This document shows, piece after piece, positions 1 to 7,391 of a DNA stretch of 64,000 nt. Source of the stretch: Pseudomonas sp. R84 (lineage in GTDB: Bacteria > Pseudomonadota > Gammaproteobacteria > Pseudomonadales > Pseudomonadaceae); contig NZ_CP019426.1 of the NCBI RefSeq assembly GCF_009834515.1, positions 6,341,501 through 6,405,500 of the forward strand. Direction: 5' to 3'. The position numbers were made by a program, and so were the translations under genes. Numbering within the stretch: position 1 is the stretch's first letter; every line of letters starts with the position of its first letter. Under the pieces are notes generated by a model. The model was given only the letters and a program-made list of their open reading frames with translations, was not told where the DNA came from and ran no database searches.

Positions 1-299
1 AGATTCAAGCCACTCAATATTTGTTTGCATCATATTATGAACATCCTGTTGGCTGGATCGAAGTCATACTCAACTTGCTGCCGTAACCTTAGCTGAAAAC
101 CTGGGGCGGCACATGACTTACTGGCCGCTGCTGACCATTCGCCATCAACTGATCATCGCATTTTTTCTGATCGTTTGAGCTATCGCTCGATGGATGCCAA
201 GGCGCACACCGATGAAGTGGTGTAAGCAGTATTGCCGAGGCGGGGTGCTTGCTGGTTAGCGCGGTAGGTAGCAAGTGCCAAACGCTTGGAACGTCCCTT
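1..299. other. stretch without a confident gene at the window edge
   Basis: A plus-strand frame is open from base 3 to a TAA at 84-86 (27 codons, ending VILNLLP). It could be the 3' end of a gene that starts upstream, but this is too short to judge. A 21-codon ORF at 113-178 (MTYWPLLTIRHQ..., hydrophobic C-terminal half) follows a GGGG stretch; it may be chance. The rest is the region downstream of the minus-strand operon that stops at 300, with no clear terminator. Confidence 0.3.
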
Positions 300-896
300 T
301 TAGGTAGGCAGGAGCTTCAGCTCCATCCTATCGATCAAAGCCATTTGAGCAGCCAACCGTGCTGCCTGATCTTCAAGCGAGAGTTCTTCTGAATTACCAA
401 AGAAGTCTGTCGCGAAGATATCGGCATGAAAATCCATGGCTTCGCTCGCTGTGTCATACACCTTAAAGGCTTGACTACCACAGTCATAGAATACTTCTCG
501 CGCATCGCCAGTCCTGACAATCGCAATGCCCGCCGCTTTTTTCTTGCCGCGCGCACCTTTGCCCCGACCAGTAAAGCTGGCCGCACAAAACTTCATGACG
601 TGAGCTTCCCCGGACTCAACCTTACTCAACCGAGTAACTGACATCCCTTGTGCGTATGCATGAGCGACGGTGTCGGGAGAGAGGGTACCGTCTTCAAGCA
701 AGTGATAAGGATGACAAGCGCAGGATGCTACCATCTCATCGTTAAGGACTACGCCTGGCGAATGAGTGGTAGTCGAATGTGTCTCTGCATTGCACTCTGT
801 GCATGTCAGTACCTTAGAAAGCTTAGCGGCTGCCGCTTGGCTTCCCAGTGAACTAGCGAAGACCGCTTGGCAATTCGGACAAATGAGCTGTGACAT
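300..896 (-). CDS. hypothetical protein with N-terminal zinc ribbon
   Basis: 198 residues, family not recognised. The N-terminus holds two CxxC pairs (LICPNC near residues 5-8 and LTCTEC near 31-34), the pattern of a zinc ribbon. A short basic stretch GRGKGARGKKK lies near residues 110-120, followed by a region predicted to be mixed alpha/beta and a helical, charged C-terminus. It is the last gene of a minus-strand operon: its start overlaps the end of the upstream gene by 44 bases, so the two are almost certainly cotranscribed and translationally coupled. The overlap and shared base composition suggest the three proteins act together. No catalytic motif was identified, so a nucleic-acid or protein-binding role is only inferred from the zinc ribbon and basic patch. 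Confidence 0.7.
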   Translation of the reverse strand: MSQLICPNCQAVFASSLGSQAAAAKLSKVLTCTECNAETHSTTTHSPGVVLNDEMVASCACHPYHLLEDGTLSPDTVAHAYAQGMSVTRLSKVESGEAHVMKFCAASFTGRGKGARGKKKAAGIAIVRTGDAREVFYDCGSQAFKVYDTASEAMDFHADIFATDFFGNSEELSLEDQAARLAAQMALIDRMELKLLPT

Positions 897-1638
897 CTTC
901 CCTGAAACTCTCAGTCAGAAAATTTTGTAGTTCTTGGGGTAACTGCCTTACAAAGCAGTTCATGGTGAGAATCGGTTTACGATTCACCAAGATAATAGCT
1001 GAGTATTGATCGCTCCCTTTGAATTTCAAAGTAGCAAATCGCGATTCATCTTTCCATATCACAGAAACCGCGCCGTTATTACTCAAAGTCAAACTTGGCC
1101 TTGAAATAGAAAGCCCACGAACCTGATTCAATAAAAGTCTAACAGCTTGTACAGTACAGGCATCAGCAGGCTGACCACCCATTCCGTCCCAATCAGACTC
1201 TTCATTTTCAAAATCATCCAGACGTACGAAAGCATTATCATAGTCAGGATAGTTGCGAGCCCCAACTATCTGAGCATCAATAAGCAAAGCCGAAATTTTG
1301 GATACTACAGATTCATGGCTGTATCGAGCCATCTTCAACATTACTTGAACACTTGGCTCTTCTGTCGGAAAAGATGGCCAGTCGTCCAAAAAACTTCTTG
1401 CCTTAGTCAAAAATGCCACGGCTTCCGACGGGACTGCGCCAAAAAAACCGCTACCTCCAGCGCACGGAAAAGATGGAAAAAATCGAGTGTTGGGAGCTCG
1501 TCCTTTAAAAGCTGAAACCAGCTCCAATTCCGAATGGTTGTAAAAACAATCACGCTCAATGTTGTCCTCTTTGGCCAATCGGACAAGGAGAGCTTGATTA
1601 ACAACAAAATCCTGAGTGCTAGGATGCATAATTGTCAC
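853..1638 (-). CDS. hypothetical protein, middle gene of cargo operon
   Basis: 261 residues. The most distinctive segment is around residues 148-215, with a WDG motif (ESDWDGMGGQPA), then a helix, then an alternating strand pattern (LTLSNNGAVSVIWKDES, FATLKFKG). This WDG plus beta-rich layout occurs in short uncharacterised bacterial proteins, but no function is assigned to it that I can name. No signal peptide or membrane segment is seen. The start overlaps the upstream gene by 20 bases; an alternative in-frame ATG lies three codons downstream. Its end overlaps the next gene by 44 bases. The gene is AT-rich compared with the chromosome, consistent with acquisition as cargo. Confidence 0.7.
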   Translation of the reverse strand: MTIMHPSTQDFVVNQALLVRLAKEDNIERDCFYNHSELELVSAFKGRAPNTRFFPSFPCAGGSGFFGAVPSEAVAFLTKARSFLDDWPSFPTEEPSVQVMLKMARYSHESVVSKISALLIDAQIVGARNYPDYDNAFVRLDDFENEESDWDGMGGQPADACTVQAVRLLLNQVRGLSISRPSLTLSNNGAVSVIWKDESRFATLKFKGSDQYSAIILVNRKPILTMNCFVRQLPQELQNFLTESFREDVTAHLSELPSGLR

Positions 1639-2461
1639 CTTCTGGCACTAAGCCGAAAAACTCCCTAGCATCTTCGCTCAGGAGAGAGGCAACTATCATT
1701 TTATTCTTCTCATGCAAATCATCATATGACTTGCGAAGTAGCTCAGCAGCTATCGGTGAAGGATCACCAAAAATCAAACGATGCAAACAGCTAATCACAA
1801 GCTTATCTTTATCGTTATTCACTGGAGAGTGTAACAAGTTAAAGGTTGTTTTAATCGCCGTACCATTAGCAAACGGCTCATAAAATGAATGCTCAAACCG
1901 CCAATATGAAGCACCCTTAAATATCGACATCGGTATCCAATCACTCTGATTATTCAATATCTCATCAAAGCGAAGCTCGCGATCGAATTTAAAACTTGTT
2001 ACAACCTTAAGCCCTATTGACTCCGGCGCAACCGTATTCAATAGTTCAGTAACTGCTGCCTTAGAAGTATCAAGCGCACGATTACGACTAATTTCCCAGT
2101 CGGAATGCGCTACGTCGTTTAGCAGAAACATGAATCCGTTTTCACGAACATTGAGCTCGACGGTTTTTGCCGTATCGACTGCATCAGCACCTTCCCCATC
2201 GTCCGCAATGATTTGAGTCAAATCTGTAGACTTTTTGAATGCAGCAAAATCAGACTGAGGATTATCAATCTCTTTCTCAGCGGATCTAATTTCGATGCAC
2301 CGGGGGAGCTCGGCGATATCGCGAACTATGGTTGACAGGTTGGCCATGACGCTCTGATCCAACCCTGCTTCCCACTCAAATCCGAAAAGCAGGCGATCAA
2401 TAGCGTTCCGACCTCCGGAGAGATGGATGTGCTTGGCAAGCCTCGATTCCAATTTAGACAT
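1619..2461 (-). CDS. TIGR04255-like hypothetical protein, first gene of cargo operon
   Basis: 280 residues. The layout resembles the sporadically distributed TIGR04255 family: a central strand-rich part with FMFLLND followed by W..SRNRALD, a region IGLKVVTSFKFD, and a helical C-terminus ending in a D..EFFGL-type motif. The match is by eye and the N-terminal half is divergent, so the family call is tentative. Members of that family have no established activity known to me; they are often found in mobile regions. It is the first gene of a three-gene overlapping operon, and upstream lies a region with three short hairpins that could be its leader. AT-rich base use supports horizontal origin. Confidence 0.6.
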   Translation of the reverse strand: MSKLESRLAKHIHLSGGRNAIDRLLFGFEWEAGLDQSVMANLSTIVRDIAELPRCIEIRSAEKEIDNPQSDFAAFKKSTDLTQIIADDGEGADAVDTAKTVELNVRENGFMFLLNDVAHSDWEISRNRALDTSKAAVTELLNTVAPESIGLKVVTSFKFDRELRFDEILNNQSDWIPMSIFKGASYWRFEHSFYEPFANGTAIKTTFNLLHSPVNNDKDKLVISCLHRLIFGDPSPIAAELLRKSYDDLHEKNKMIVASLLSEDAREFFGLVPEGDNYAS

Positions 2462-2800
2462 TTAGCCTCTACGTACCTTCTTGTCCCGATTCCGTTCAAC
2501 CGCGCATGTGCTGCGGTGGACCATGTGGGTGGTGCTTCTCACCACCTGGCGATAATCGCCAACCCGTATGACGCTTCCTGTTGCGTGTTGGTTCGCCTGC
2601 TTAGGCTCATTCGAGCAGGTTAGGTCATGTGTGACGCAATGCAACGGCATCAACTCAGAACACGATGATAACAGTTTAAATAAACGCCTCACTGGGCCAA
2701 CTGATAGACGTACGAAATGCGAATGCAATCACAATGATGCGTAAGCTAGCGTTTTGCTATCAAGCTGTAAACGCTCGCTTTGATGAAATTTTTAACACGT
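2462..2800 (-). promoter_or_regulatory. probable promoter/leader of the 2461-300 operon, with inverted repeats
   Basis: No convincing gene. Three inverted repeats stand close together: GGTGGTG/CACCACC at about 2530-2549, TGGCGAT/ATCGCCA at about 2549-2563, and CCTGCT/AGCAGG at about 2597-2621. They lie 70-160 bases upstream of the first gene of the minus-strand operon and could form a structured leader RNA or operator sites. The part from 2640 to 2800 is AT-rich and would suit a promoter; no clear -35/-10 pair is asserted. Confidence 0.35.
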
Positions 2801-2950
2801 CACTCTAATAACACCACCCTCGCAAACTGTCACAGCACTGCACCGGGCACGCTAGGTTGCCGCCATGAGCGACAAGCTCGGGCTTCAGTGCGCCTTTGAC
2901 CGAGGGCGATGCCTGGTGAATGGCGATGGCTGGTTCTCTGAGGCTGGAGA

Positions 2951-3145
2951 CAGCTGGTGGACGTGCTGGTGCACGACGGCGTGAGCGTCTGGCTCGCAAC
3001 TAGACGACTGAACCAAGGCAAACTCCATTGGCCCGGTATTCGGCACGGCGACGAGGTCGAACTCGACAACGAACAACTCCAGGCGTTGGTACTGGGCCTG
3101 CCGTGGCAACGAGTCGGCGCAGGCGGTGTGATCAACATGCTGTAA
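2951..3145 (+). pseudogene. IS66 family TnpB (Orf2) C-terminal remnant
   Basis: The reading frame encodes VDVLVHDGVSVWLATRRLNQ, GKLHWPG, LQALVLGLPWQRVGAGG and INML, which is the well-known C-terminal part of the IS66 accessory protein TnpB (MKVLVHDG.G.WLA.RRLNQGKFHW...LGLPWQR.G). The N-terminal half is missing: the bases upstream contain in-frame stops. This is a fossil of an IS66-type insertion sequence, followed by a decayed transposase gene. It cannot be functional. Confidence 0.8.
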
Positions 3146-3208
3146 ACGCCGGCCTTTTGACCGGTCTGCTTGTCATCGTTCCGCGCCTGCTCTGGCACAA
3201 TCGGCGAC

Positions 3209-3600
3209 ATGACTTTATCGCCCAACCTCGACCAGATGACCCCGGAACAGCCTCGTGCCTTGGCGGCACAGGCGTTGTAGCTGCAGTCCCAGACCGAGTC
3301 GACGAGCAGGAAGATCCTGAACGATCAAATCCTCATCGAGCAGTTCAAATCCGAAATCATCCTGCTCAAACGCCACAAGTTCGCCAAGCGCAGCGAGCAA
3401 ATCAGCCCGGCGCAAGGCAGCTTGCTGGATGACCTGGTCAATACAGACCTTAAAGCGATCGAAGCCGAGCTGAAACAGCCTCTTCCCGCTTCGTCACAGG
3501 CCGAGCCACGGCAATTGCCCAAACGTGCGCCATTGTCGGCGCAGCTTCCGCGCACCGTGTCATCACGAACCAGAAGGCACCCAGTTCGGCCTCAGGGCCG
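3209..3600 (+). pseudogene. IS66 family transposase TnpC N-terminal remnant
   Basis: The frame starts MTLSPNLDQMTPEQ and continues with LKRHKFAKRSEQISP, LLDDLVNTDLKAIEAEL and PKRAPL...LPRT, the N-terminal signature of IS66 TnpC. There is an in-frame TAG at codon 24 (3278-3280), and near 3560 the similarity to IHHEP moves to another frame, so a frameshift has also occurred. The catalytic DDE domain is absent. Together with the upstream TnpB remnant it marks an old IS66 insertion inside the Tn7-like cargo. Confidence 0.78.
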
Positions 3601-3667
3601 GCACTGGTCGATGGTAGATGTGACGAAAAAGGGCCGCGTACTCCGGCAGCTTATTCAGGCCCCCCGA

Positions 3668-4033
3668 TTACTGCATCGCCCCAAGCTGGGCCGAGCGAAT
3701 GACCGGGGCCATTGCATCGATCATCAAGGCGAGTGCTTGAGCGCCTTGCTCGGTCCCATCCCACGCATGGCCAAGCGCACGACGAATCGCCGGATTTTCC
3801 GTGAGCTCAACAATATCTCTAATTATGCCAATATTGGCATAAGTCAAAGCTTGTTCCACCGCAGGCGTAATGGTTTTTATGTGGCCGTTTAGGAATTTCG
3901 ACAGTGTATACTGAGGCACACCAGAACGCCTGGAATACTCATTTACAGAGATTCCAAGCCCGGAGATATGGCGCCGTAGCTCATGGCGTGCAGCAATGAG
4001 TTCGACTGACTGTTTCGTTGCGATTCTTGGCAT
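3668..4033 (-). CDS. small HTH (Xre-like) regulator divergent from DNA methyltransferase
   Basis: 121 residues from the ATG at 4033; a TTG six codons upstream is an alternative. Residues about 20-50 (LGISVNEYSRRSGVPQYTLSKFLNGHIKTI) form a Cro/CI-type helix-turn-helix. The remainder (AIRRALGHAWDGTEQGAQALALMIDAM) is helical and could serve for dimerisation. The gene is divergent from the methyltransferase, with 66 bases between starts, the arrangement of regulators that control modification genes. No clear Shine-Dalgarno sequence precedes the start, so a leaderless or weakly translated message is possible. Regulation of the neighbouring methyltransferase-SIR2 pair is inferred from position only. 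Confidence 0.7.
   Translation of the reverse strand: MPRIATKQSVELIAARHELRRHISGLGISVNEYSRRSGVPQYTLSKFLNGHIKTITPAVEQALTYANIGIIRDIVELTENPAIRRALGHAWDGTEQGAQALALMIDAMAPVIRSAQLGAMQ
3823..3842. repeat. perfect 20-bp palindrome inside the HTH gene
   Basis: TTATGCCAATATTGGCATAA is a perfect inverted repeat with no spacer, within the coding sequence for TYANIGII of the HTH regulator. It could be an internal operator or chance. Confidence 0.6.
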
Positions 4034-4099
4034 AGGTTGGTACGATAGCAACTATGCGAAATCCCAACAAGCTCTCACTCACTGGGAGGTGGAAGAGAG

Positions 4100-5320
4100 A
4101 TGAAGAAAAATGATGCGGGCAAGCGCTATCGGCTAGTGGAAAACACACGTGCCCGCTTAGGCCAGGTCATGACGCCTCCGCCCTTGGCGAGCGCAGTGGT
4201 GTGCTTGATGGGAGCGCAGGGTGGAAATTGGCTTGAGCTCGGCTCTGGATCCGGGCGCCTGGCTGAAGCCGTCAGCTCCGGCGCAACTCCTGCGAGTTAT
4301 CTGGGAGTCGAAGTTGAGCCTTCCATTATTGCGTTGAGCCCTTCGCTACCCGGATTCAGCTTTGTACAGCAGGACGTGTTAGCGGTTGATGAGCTCGCAC
4401 GCACTCTGGAGCTGAAACAGTTCGATCACGTGATTGGCAATCCCCCCTACGGTATTCACGGGTTCTCCGCCGAGGCAGCTGCTCGACTTCAAAAGCTATG
4501 CCCTGATCTGGAAGTTCAGGGCAACTGGGCGCCGATCGACCTTTACTTCGTACTCGAATCTCTCGCCAGGCTCAAACCCTCAGGCTCTGCAGCCTTCATC
4601 GTGGGTGCGGATATTCCTTGCGGCACGCAAAGCCAACGGTTCCGCAAAATGCTTCTGGATAAAGCATCTGAGATTGAGTGCTACGAACTTCCGCAGAGTG
4701 CATTTGGTGGCTATGTAGAGGTTCAGGCGTATGCTCTGATCGCCCGCTACGGGAAGAGCCGAGCTCGCCACGTTTCACTCGGGCGCTTAAACGACCAATT
4801 CCAGATAACGGCATTGCGCCGCGTGAGCCCCGCTCAAGCTATTTCGAGCATGGATCTGAGCAGCCATGAGTTCGCCGAAATCGATGCTGCATTACGCCAG
4901 TCCAGCCAAGGGCTAACCATGAAGGATCTGGAAGTGTCGATCATTCGAGGCAGTCGTACGCGCTCACAGTTCTCCCAGCTTGGCGTCGCGCACTTCCACA
5001 CCTCCGACTTCCCTCGATCCGGAATGGAGGTTTCGTTTGAAACAGCCCCTTCTCCCGACTTCCAGCAGGCGACAGTCGGCGATATCTTGTTGCCAAGGGT
5101 GGGCACGCGTTGCCTGGAGCACAAGGCGGTAGTCGTGAGTGGGCAGGCACCCTATTCCGAATCAGTATTCCGTGTCCGCATGCCGGCGAAACACCAAGAG
5201 AGAGTCGTACGCTGGATCACCAGCTCGGAGTGCTCGGCTTGGCGTCGCGCGGCGGCACGAGGGGCATGTGCGAAGCACCTGACTGTATCAACACTGCTGA
5301 GCATGCCTGTTCCACTCTGA
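4100..5320 (+). CDS. gamma-class N6-adenine DNA methyltransferase (TaqI-like)
   Basis: 406 residues. It carries motif X as GQVMTPP (residues 21-27), the S-adenosylmethionine motif I as LELGSGSG (45-52), an acidic motif II end at GVEVEPS (69-75), and the catalytic motif IV as NPPY (114-117), in the order X-I-IV of M.TaqI-type enzymes. Residues beyond about 240 should form the target-recognition domain. A GGGAGG stretch precedes the ATG. No restriction endonuclease gene is adjacent; the next gene, 73 bases downstream on the same strand, encodes a SIR2-like protein. It may protect host DNA as part of a restriction-modification or abortive-infection module, or be an orphan methylase. The methylation site cannot be read from the sequence. 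Confidence 0.88.
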   Translation: MKKNDAGKRYRLVENTRARLGQVMTPPPLASAVVCLMGAQGGNWLELGSGSGRLAEAVSSGATPASYLGVEVEPSIIALSPSLPGFSFVQQDVLAVDELARTLELKQFDHVIGNPPYGIHGFSAEAAARLQKLCPDLEVQGNWAPIDLYFVLESLARLKPSGSAAFIVGADIPCGTQSQRFRKMLLDKASEIECYELPQSAFGGYVEVQAYALIARYGKSRARHVSLGRLNDQFQITALRRVSPAQAISSMDLSSHEFAEIDAALRQSSQGLTMKDLEVSIIRGSRTRSQFSQLGVAHFHTSDFPRSGMEVSFETAPSPDFQQATVGDILLPRVGTRCLEHKAVVVSGQAPYSESVFRVRMPAKHQERVVRWITSSECSAWRRAAARGACAKHLTVSTLLSMPVPL

Positions 5321-5392
5321 CCGCCGCGGCTGCTCCCATGTGCAGCACCAGAACCTCCTGAGCCGGTCACCTTTTTAGGATGAAAGGGAATC

Positions 5393-6406
5393 ATGCATTG
5401 CCTACTGCTCGGAAATGGCATTAATCGCGCGGCACTGCAAAAGGATTGGACGCAAATCCTTCGCGAACTTTCTCGGCAATTCAACGCAGAAGACCTGACA
5501 CTCCACCTTGATAAAAAACCGCTATCCATGTTTATCGAGGAGCTGTGCGCGCGATCGGAAGGGGTATTTGCCAGCACCGAGCATTCCGTCAAAGTCGCGT
5601 TCGCCGGATTACTGGAACAGATATCTCCAATCCCGGCTCACGAGCGAATATGCAGCCTTTTCAACGTCATCATGACGACCAACTACGACTTCACGATTGA
5701 GGAGGCGCTGGCGGGTCCACTGTATCAATCAACTTTCCTGGCTCCCGAATCCAAGTACAGCTTGTTTCGCCGCCATACAGCGGCAGGTGTAGACATCTGG
5801 CATGTCCATGGTGACGTGGCCAGGCCGAGTTCCATGGTACTTGGGTTCGACCACTACGCCGGCACACTTCAAAAGATCCGTAACTACGTAACCGATGGGA
5901 TAGACGTCAAAAAAGCTCGTTTCAAAGTGTCCTCACCGGTGAAAAATGGAATTCTGGATTTCACCACTCACCGCACTATCTACTCGTGGGTGGATTACTT
6001 CCTTAGAGACCACATCCACATTGTCGGCCTCGGCATGGACTTTACCGAGATTGATCTGTGGTGGCTGTTATTGCACAAGAGGCGCCGGCGCCATCAAACA
6101 GGCAGGGTGTTTTTCTACCACCTGTCCGCAGGCAACCACCCATCCGAGACACCTGTGACCTCACTGCTTCGCTCACTCAATGTCGAAATCGTCCCGATTA
6201 CCGAATCTACATGGACAGCGTGCTATCTGCGGACGGCAGAAGAAATCGAGAAGCGAATAGCGAGCTATCCAACCCATTTCCCCATCCCGGAACGAGAGAG
6301 TTTCAAATCACAAGCGCTGAGGGACTCACACAGACCTCCGCCAGACACCATTGCAAGACAGCGCAAAATCAGATTCCCGAAACCCGGAAAATCATCTCCG
6401 CAGTGA
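5393..6406 (+). CDS. SIR2-like domain protein, probable NAD-consuming defence effector
   Basis: 337 residues. SIR2-family signatures are present in order: an N-terminal LLLGNGINR (residues 4-12) for nucleotide binding, TTNYD (95-99), HVHGD (137-141, with the likely catalytic His139), and GLGMDFTEID near 212-221. These match the short SIR2 domains of bacterial anti-phage proteins, which hydrolyse NAD+ upon infection. No membrane segment is seen and the C-terminus is basic and likely disordered. A purine-rich AAAGGGA site lies just before the ATG. It follows the methyltransferase on the same strand, suggesting cotranscription. Role as an abortive-infection NADase is inferred from family knowledge; the link to the methylase is from position only. 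Confidence 0.85.
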   Translation: MHCLLLGNGINRAALQKDWTQILRELSRQFNAEDLTLHLDKKPLSMFIEELCARSEGVFASTEHSVKVAFAGLLEQISPIPAHERICSLFNVIMTTNYDFTIEEALAGPLYQSTFLAPESKYSLFRRHTAAGVDIWHVHGDVARPSSMVLGFDHYAGTLQKIRNYVTDGIDVKKARFKVSSPVKNGILDFTTHRTIYSWVDYFLRDHIHIVGLGMDFTEIDLWWLLLHKRRRRHQTGRVFFYHLSAGNHPSETPVTSLLRSLNVEIVPITESTWTACYLRTAEEIEKRIASYPTHFPIPERESFKSQALRDSHRPPPDTIARQRKIRFPKPGKSSPQ

Positions 6407-6422
6407 AGAACGCGGACACCAC

Positions 6423-7391
6423 TTAGTTGATGTCCACCTCATACCAGTGGACGCAGTGAACTCCAGTTGTACGTCCTTTCTTTCGCCGAGGATGATCAAA
6501 CACGACGCGAGGCCGCTTCTGCATCGCGCAGAAAAGCGCAGCGCCGATTGCCATAGGCTTGGTGCCAAATGGGGAAACGGTCAGCCGGTTACATTCACTA
6601 CTGCCGGACAGCGCGGCATGAGCCTTTTCGAGTAACTCGTAGGCTGCTTTGGGGTTGTTCGCCCCGCAGAATTTAACGCCGACTTCAGACGTTTCTAGCA
6701 AACGACTATTGGCCATCAGCGCCTCCAAGTCCCAGGAAGCCTGGAAAGGCGGAATTCCAAAAACGATCGTAACCTTGCGAATGAACTGGCCGTCGTCCGC
6801 ATTTAGCACGCGGGTGAGTCGCCCACCCTCGAAGCCAAGGAAGGCGACTAAGTGAACACTGTCTTTATTGCCAAGCATGCCCACGAACGGCGGGATGGAA
6901 TGCTGCACAAAACCGCTGCTCAGATCGAATGCCATTCCATTCACTGCAGAGTCTTCATGGCTACGTCGCACGTACTCTACAGGCTCAACATAAAGAAAGC
7001 CGATTCTTGGGTTTTTCTGACAAAAGGAGTAGGCGTAGATCAACAGCGCGATTTCTGAGAAATCGAGCGTGGTTGCATCAATCACGATGGAGCCGGCGGC
7101 AAAATCTCGGGATAGATCCTCAAGCTCACCGCCGTTCGCCCGGTACTTCTTGTCGCCCACCTCCAGACAGAATGACTCAGGGTGGTAGCACACACGAAAG
7201 CTTTTCTCACCCAAACGAGTTGTACGCTCGACCGAATAGGCACTCCTGTCGTCCAGGTCATCAGCACCGGTGAACGCTATATCCATCAGCGGGAGCTGCG
7301 TTAGCTCTTGTTCGGTGATCAAGTCTTGTCTAATAAATCGCACGATGACCTCAGAACAAAGAGCCGGTTTTTTTAGCGGTTTCTTCATCAT
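6423..7391 (-). CDS. third protein of PRTase-ATPase operon, with CARF-like GTKPM motif
   Basis: 322 residues, not assigned to a named family with certainty. The middle part reads as a Rossmann-like fold: IVIDATTLDFSEIALLIYAY then IGFLYVEPVEYV, then VHLVAFLGFEGGR and a VTIVFGIPPFQASWD strand-loop. Near the C-terminus LTVSPFGTKPMAIGAALFCAM resembles the GTKxM motif of CARF ligand-sensing domains, followed by VVFDHPRRKKGR. A nucleotide-sensing role is therefore an attractive inference, not a demonstrated one. The start overlaps the end of the ATPase gene by 41 bases, so translation is coupled. It converges on the SIR2 gene, with 16 bases between stops. Confidence 0.75.
   Translation of the reverse strand: MMKKPLKKPALCSEVIVRFIRQDLITEQELTQLPLMDIAFTGADDLDDRSAYSVERTTRLGEKSFRVCYHPESFCLEVGDKKYRANGGELEDLSRDFAAGSIVIDATTLDFSEIALLIYAYSFCQKNPRIGFLYVEPVEYVRRSHEDSAVNGMAFDLSSGFVQHSIPPFVGMLGNKDSVHLVAFLGFEGGRLTRVLNADDGQFIRKVTIVFGIPPFQASWDLEALMANSRLLETSEVGVKFCGANNPKAAYELLEKAHAALSGSSECNRLTVSPFGTKPMAIGAALFCAMQKRPRVVFDHPRRKKGRTTGVHCVHWYEVDIN

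Noticed and set aside
20..50. A dif-like sequence (TTTGCATCATATTATGAAC)
   Set aside because: A hybrid dif-like site has been reported in Tn6022-type elements, but the XerC and XerD arms do not match the 11-base pattern here well enough.
113..178. A 21-codon ORF (MTYWPLLTIRHQ...) with a hydrophobic C-terminal half, a possible type I toxin peptide
   Set aside because: Only a GGGG stretch supports it, no antisense RNA was recognised, and such short frames arise by chance.
2462..2728. An 88-codon minus-strand frame that might be a group II intron protein or leader peptide
   Set aside because: No reverse transcriptase or maturase motif, and the frame overlaps the hairpin region in front of the operon.
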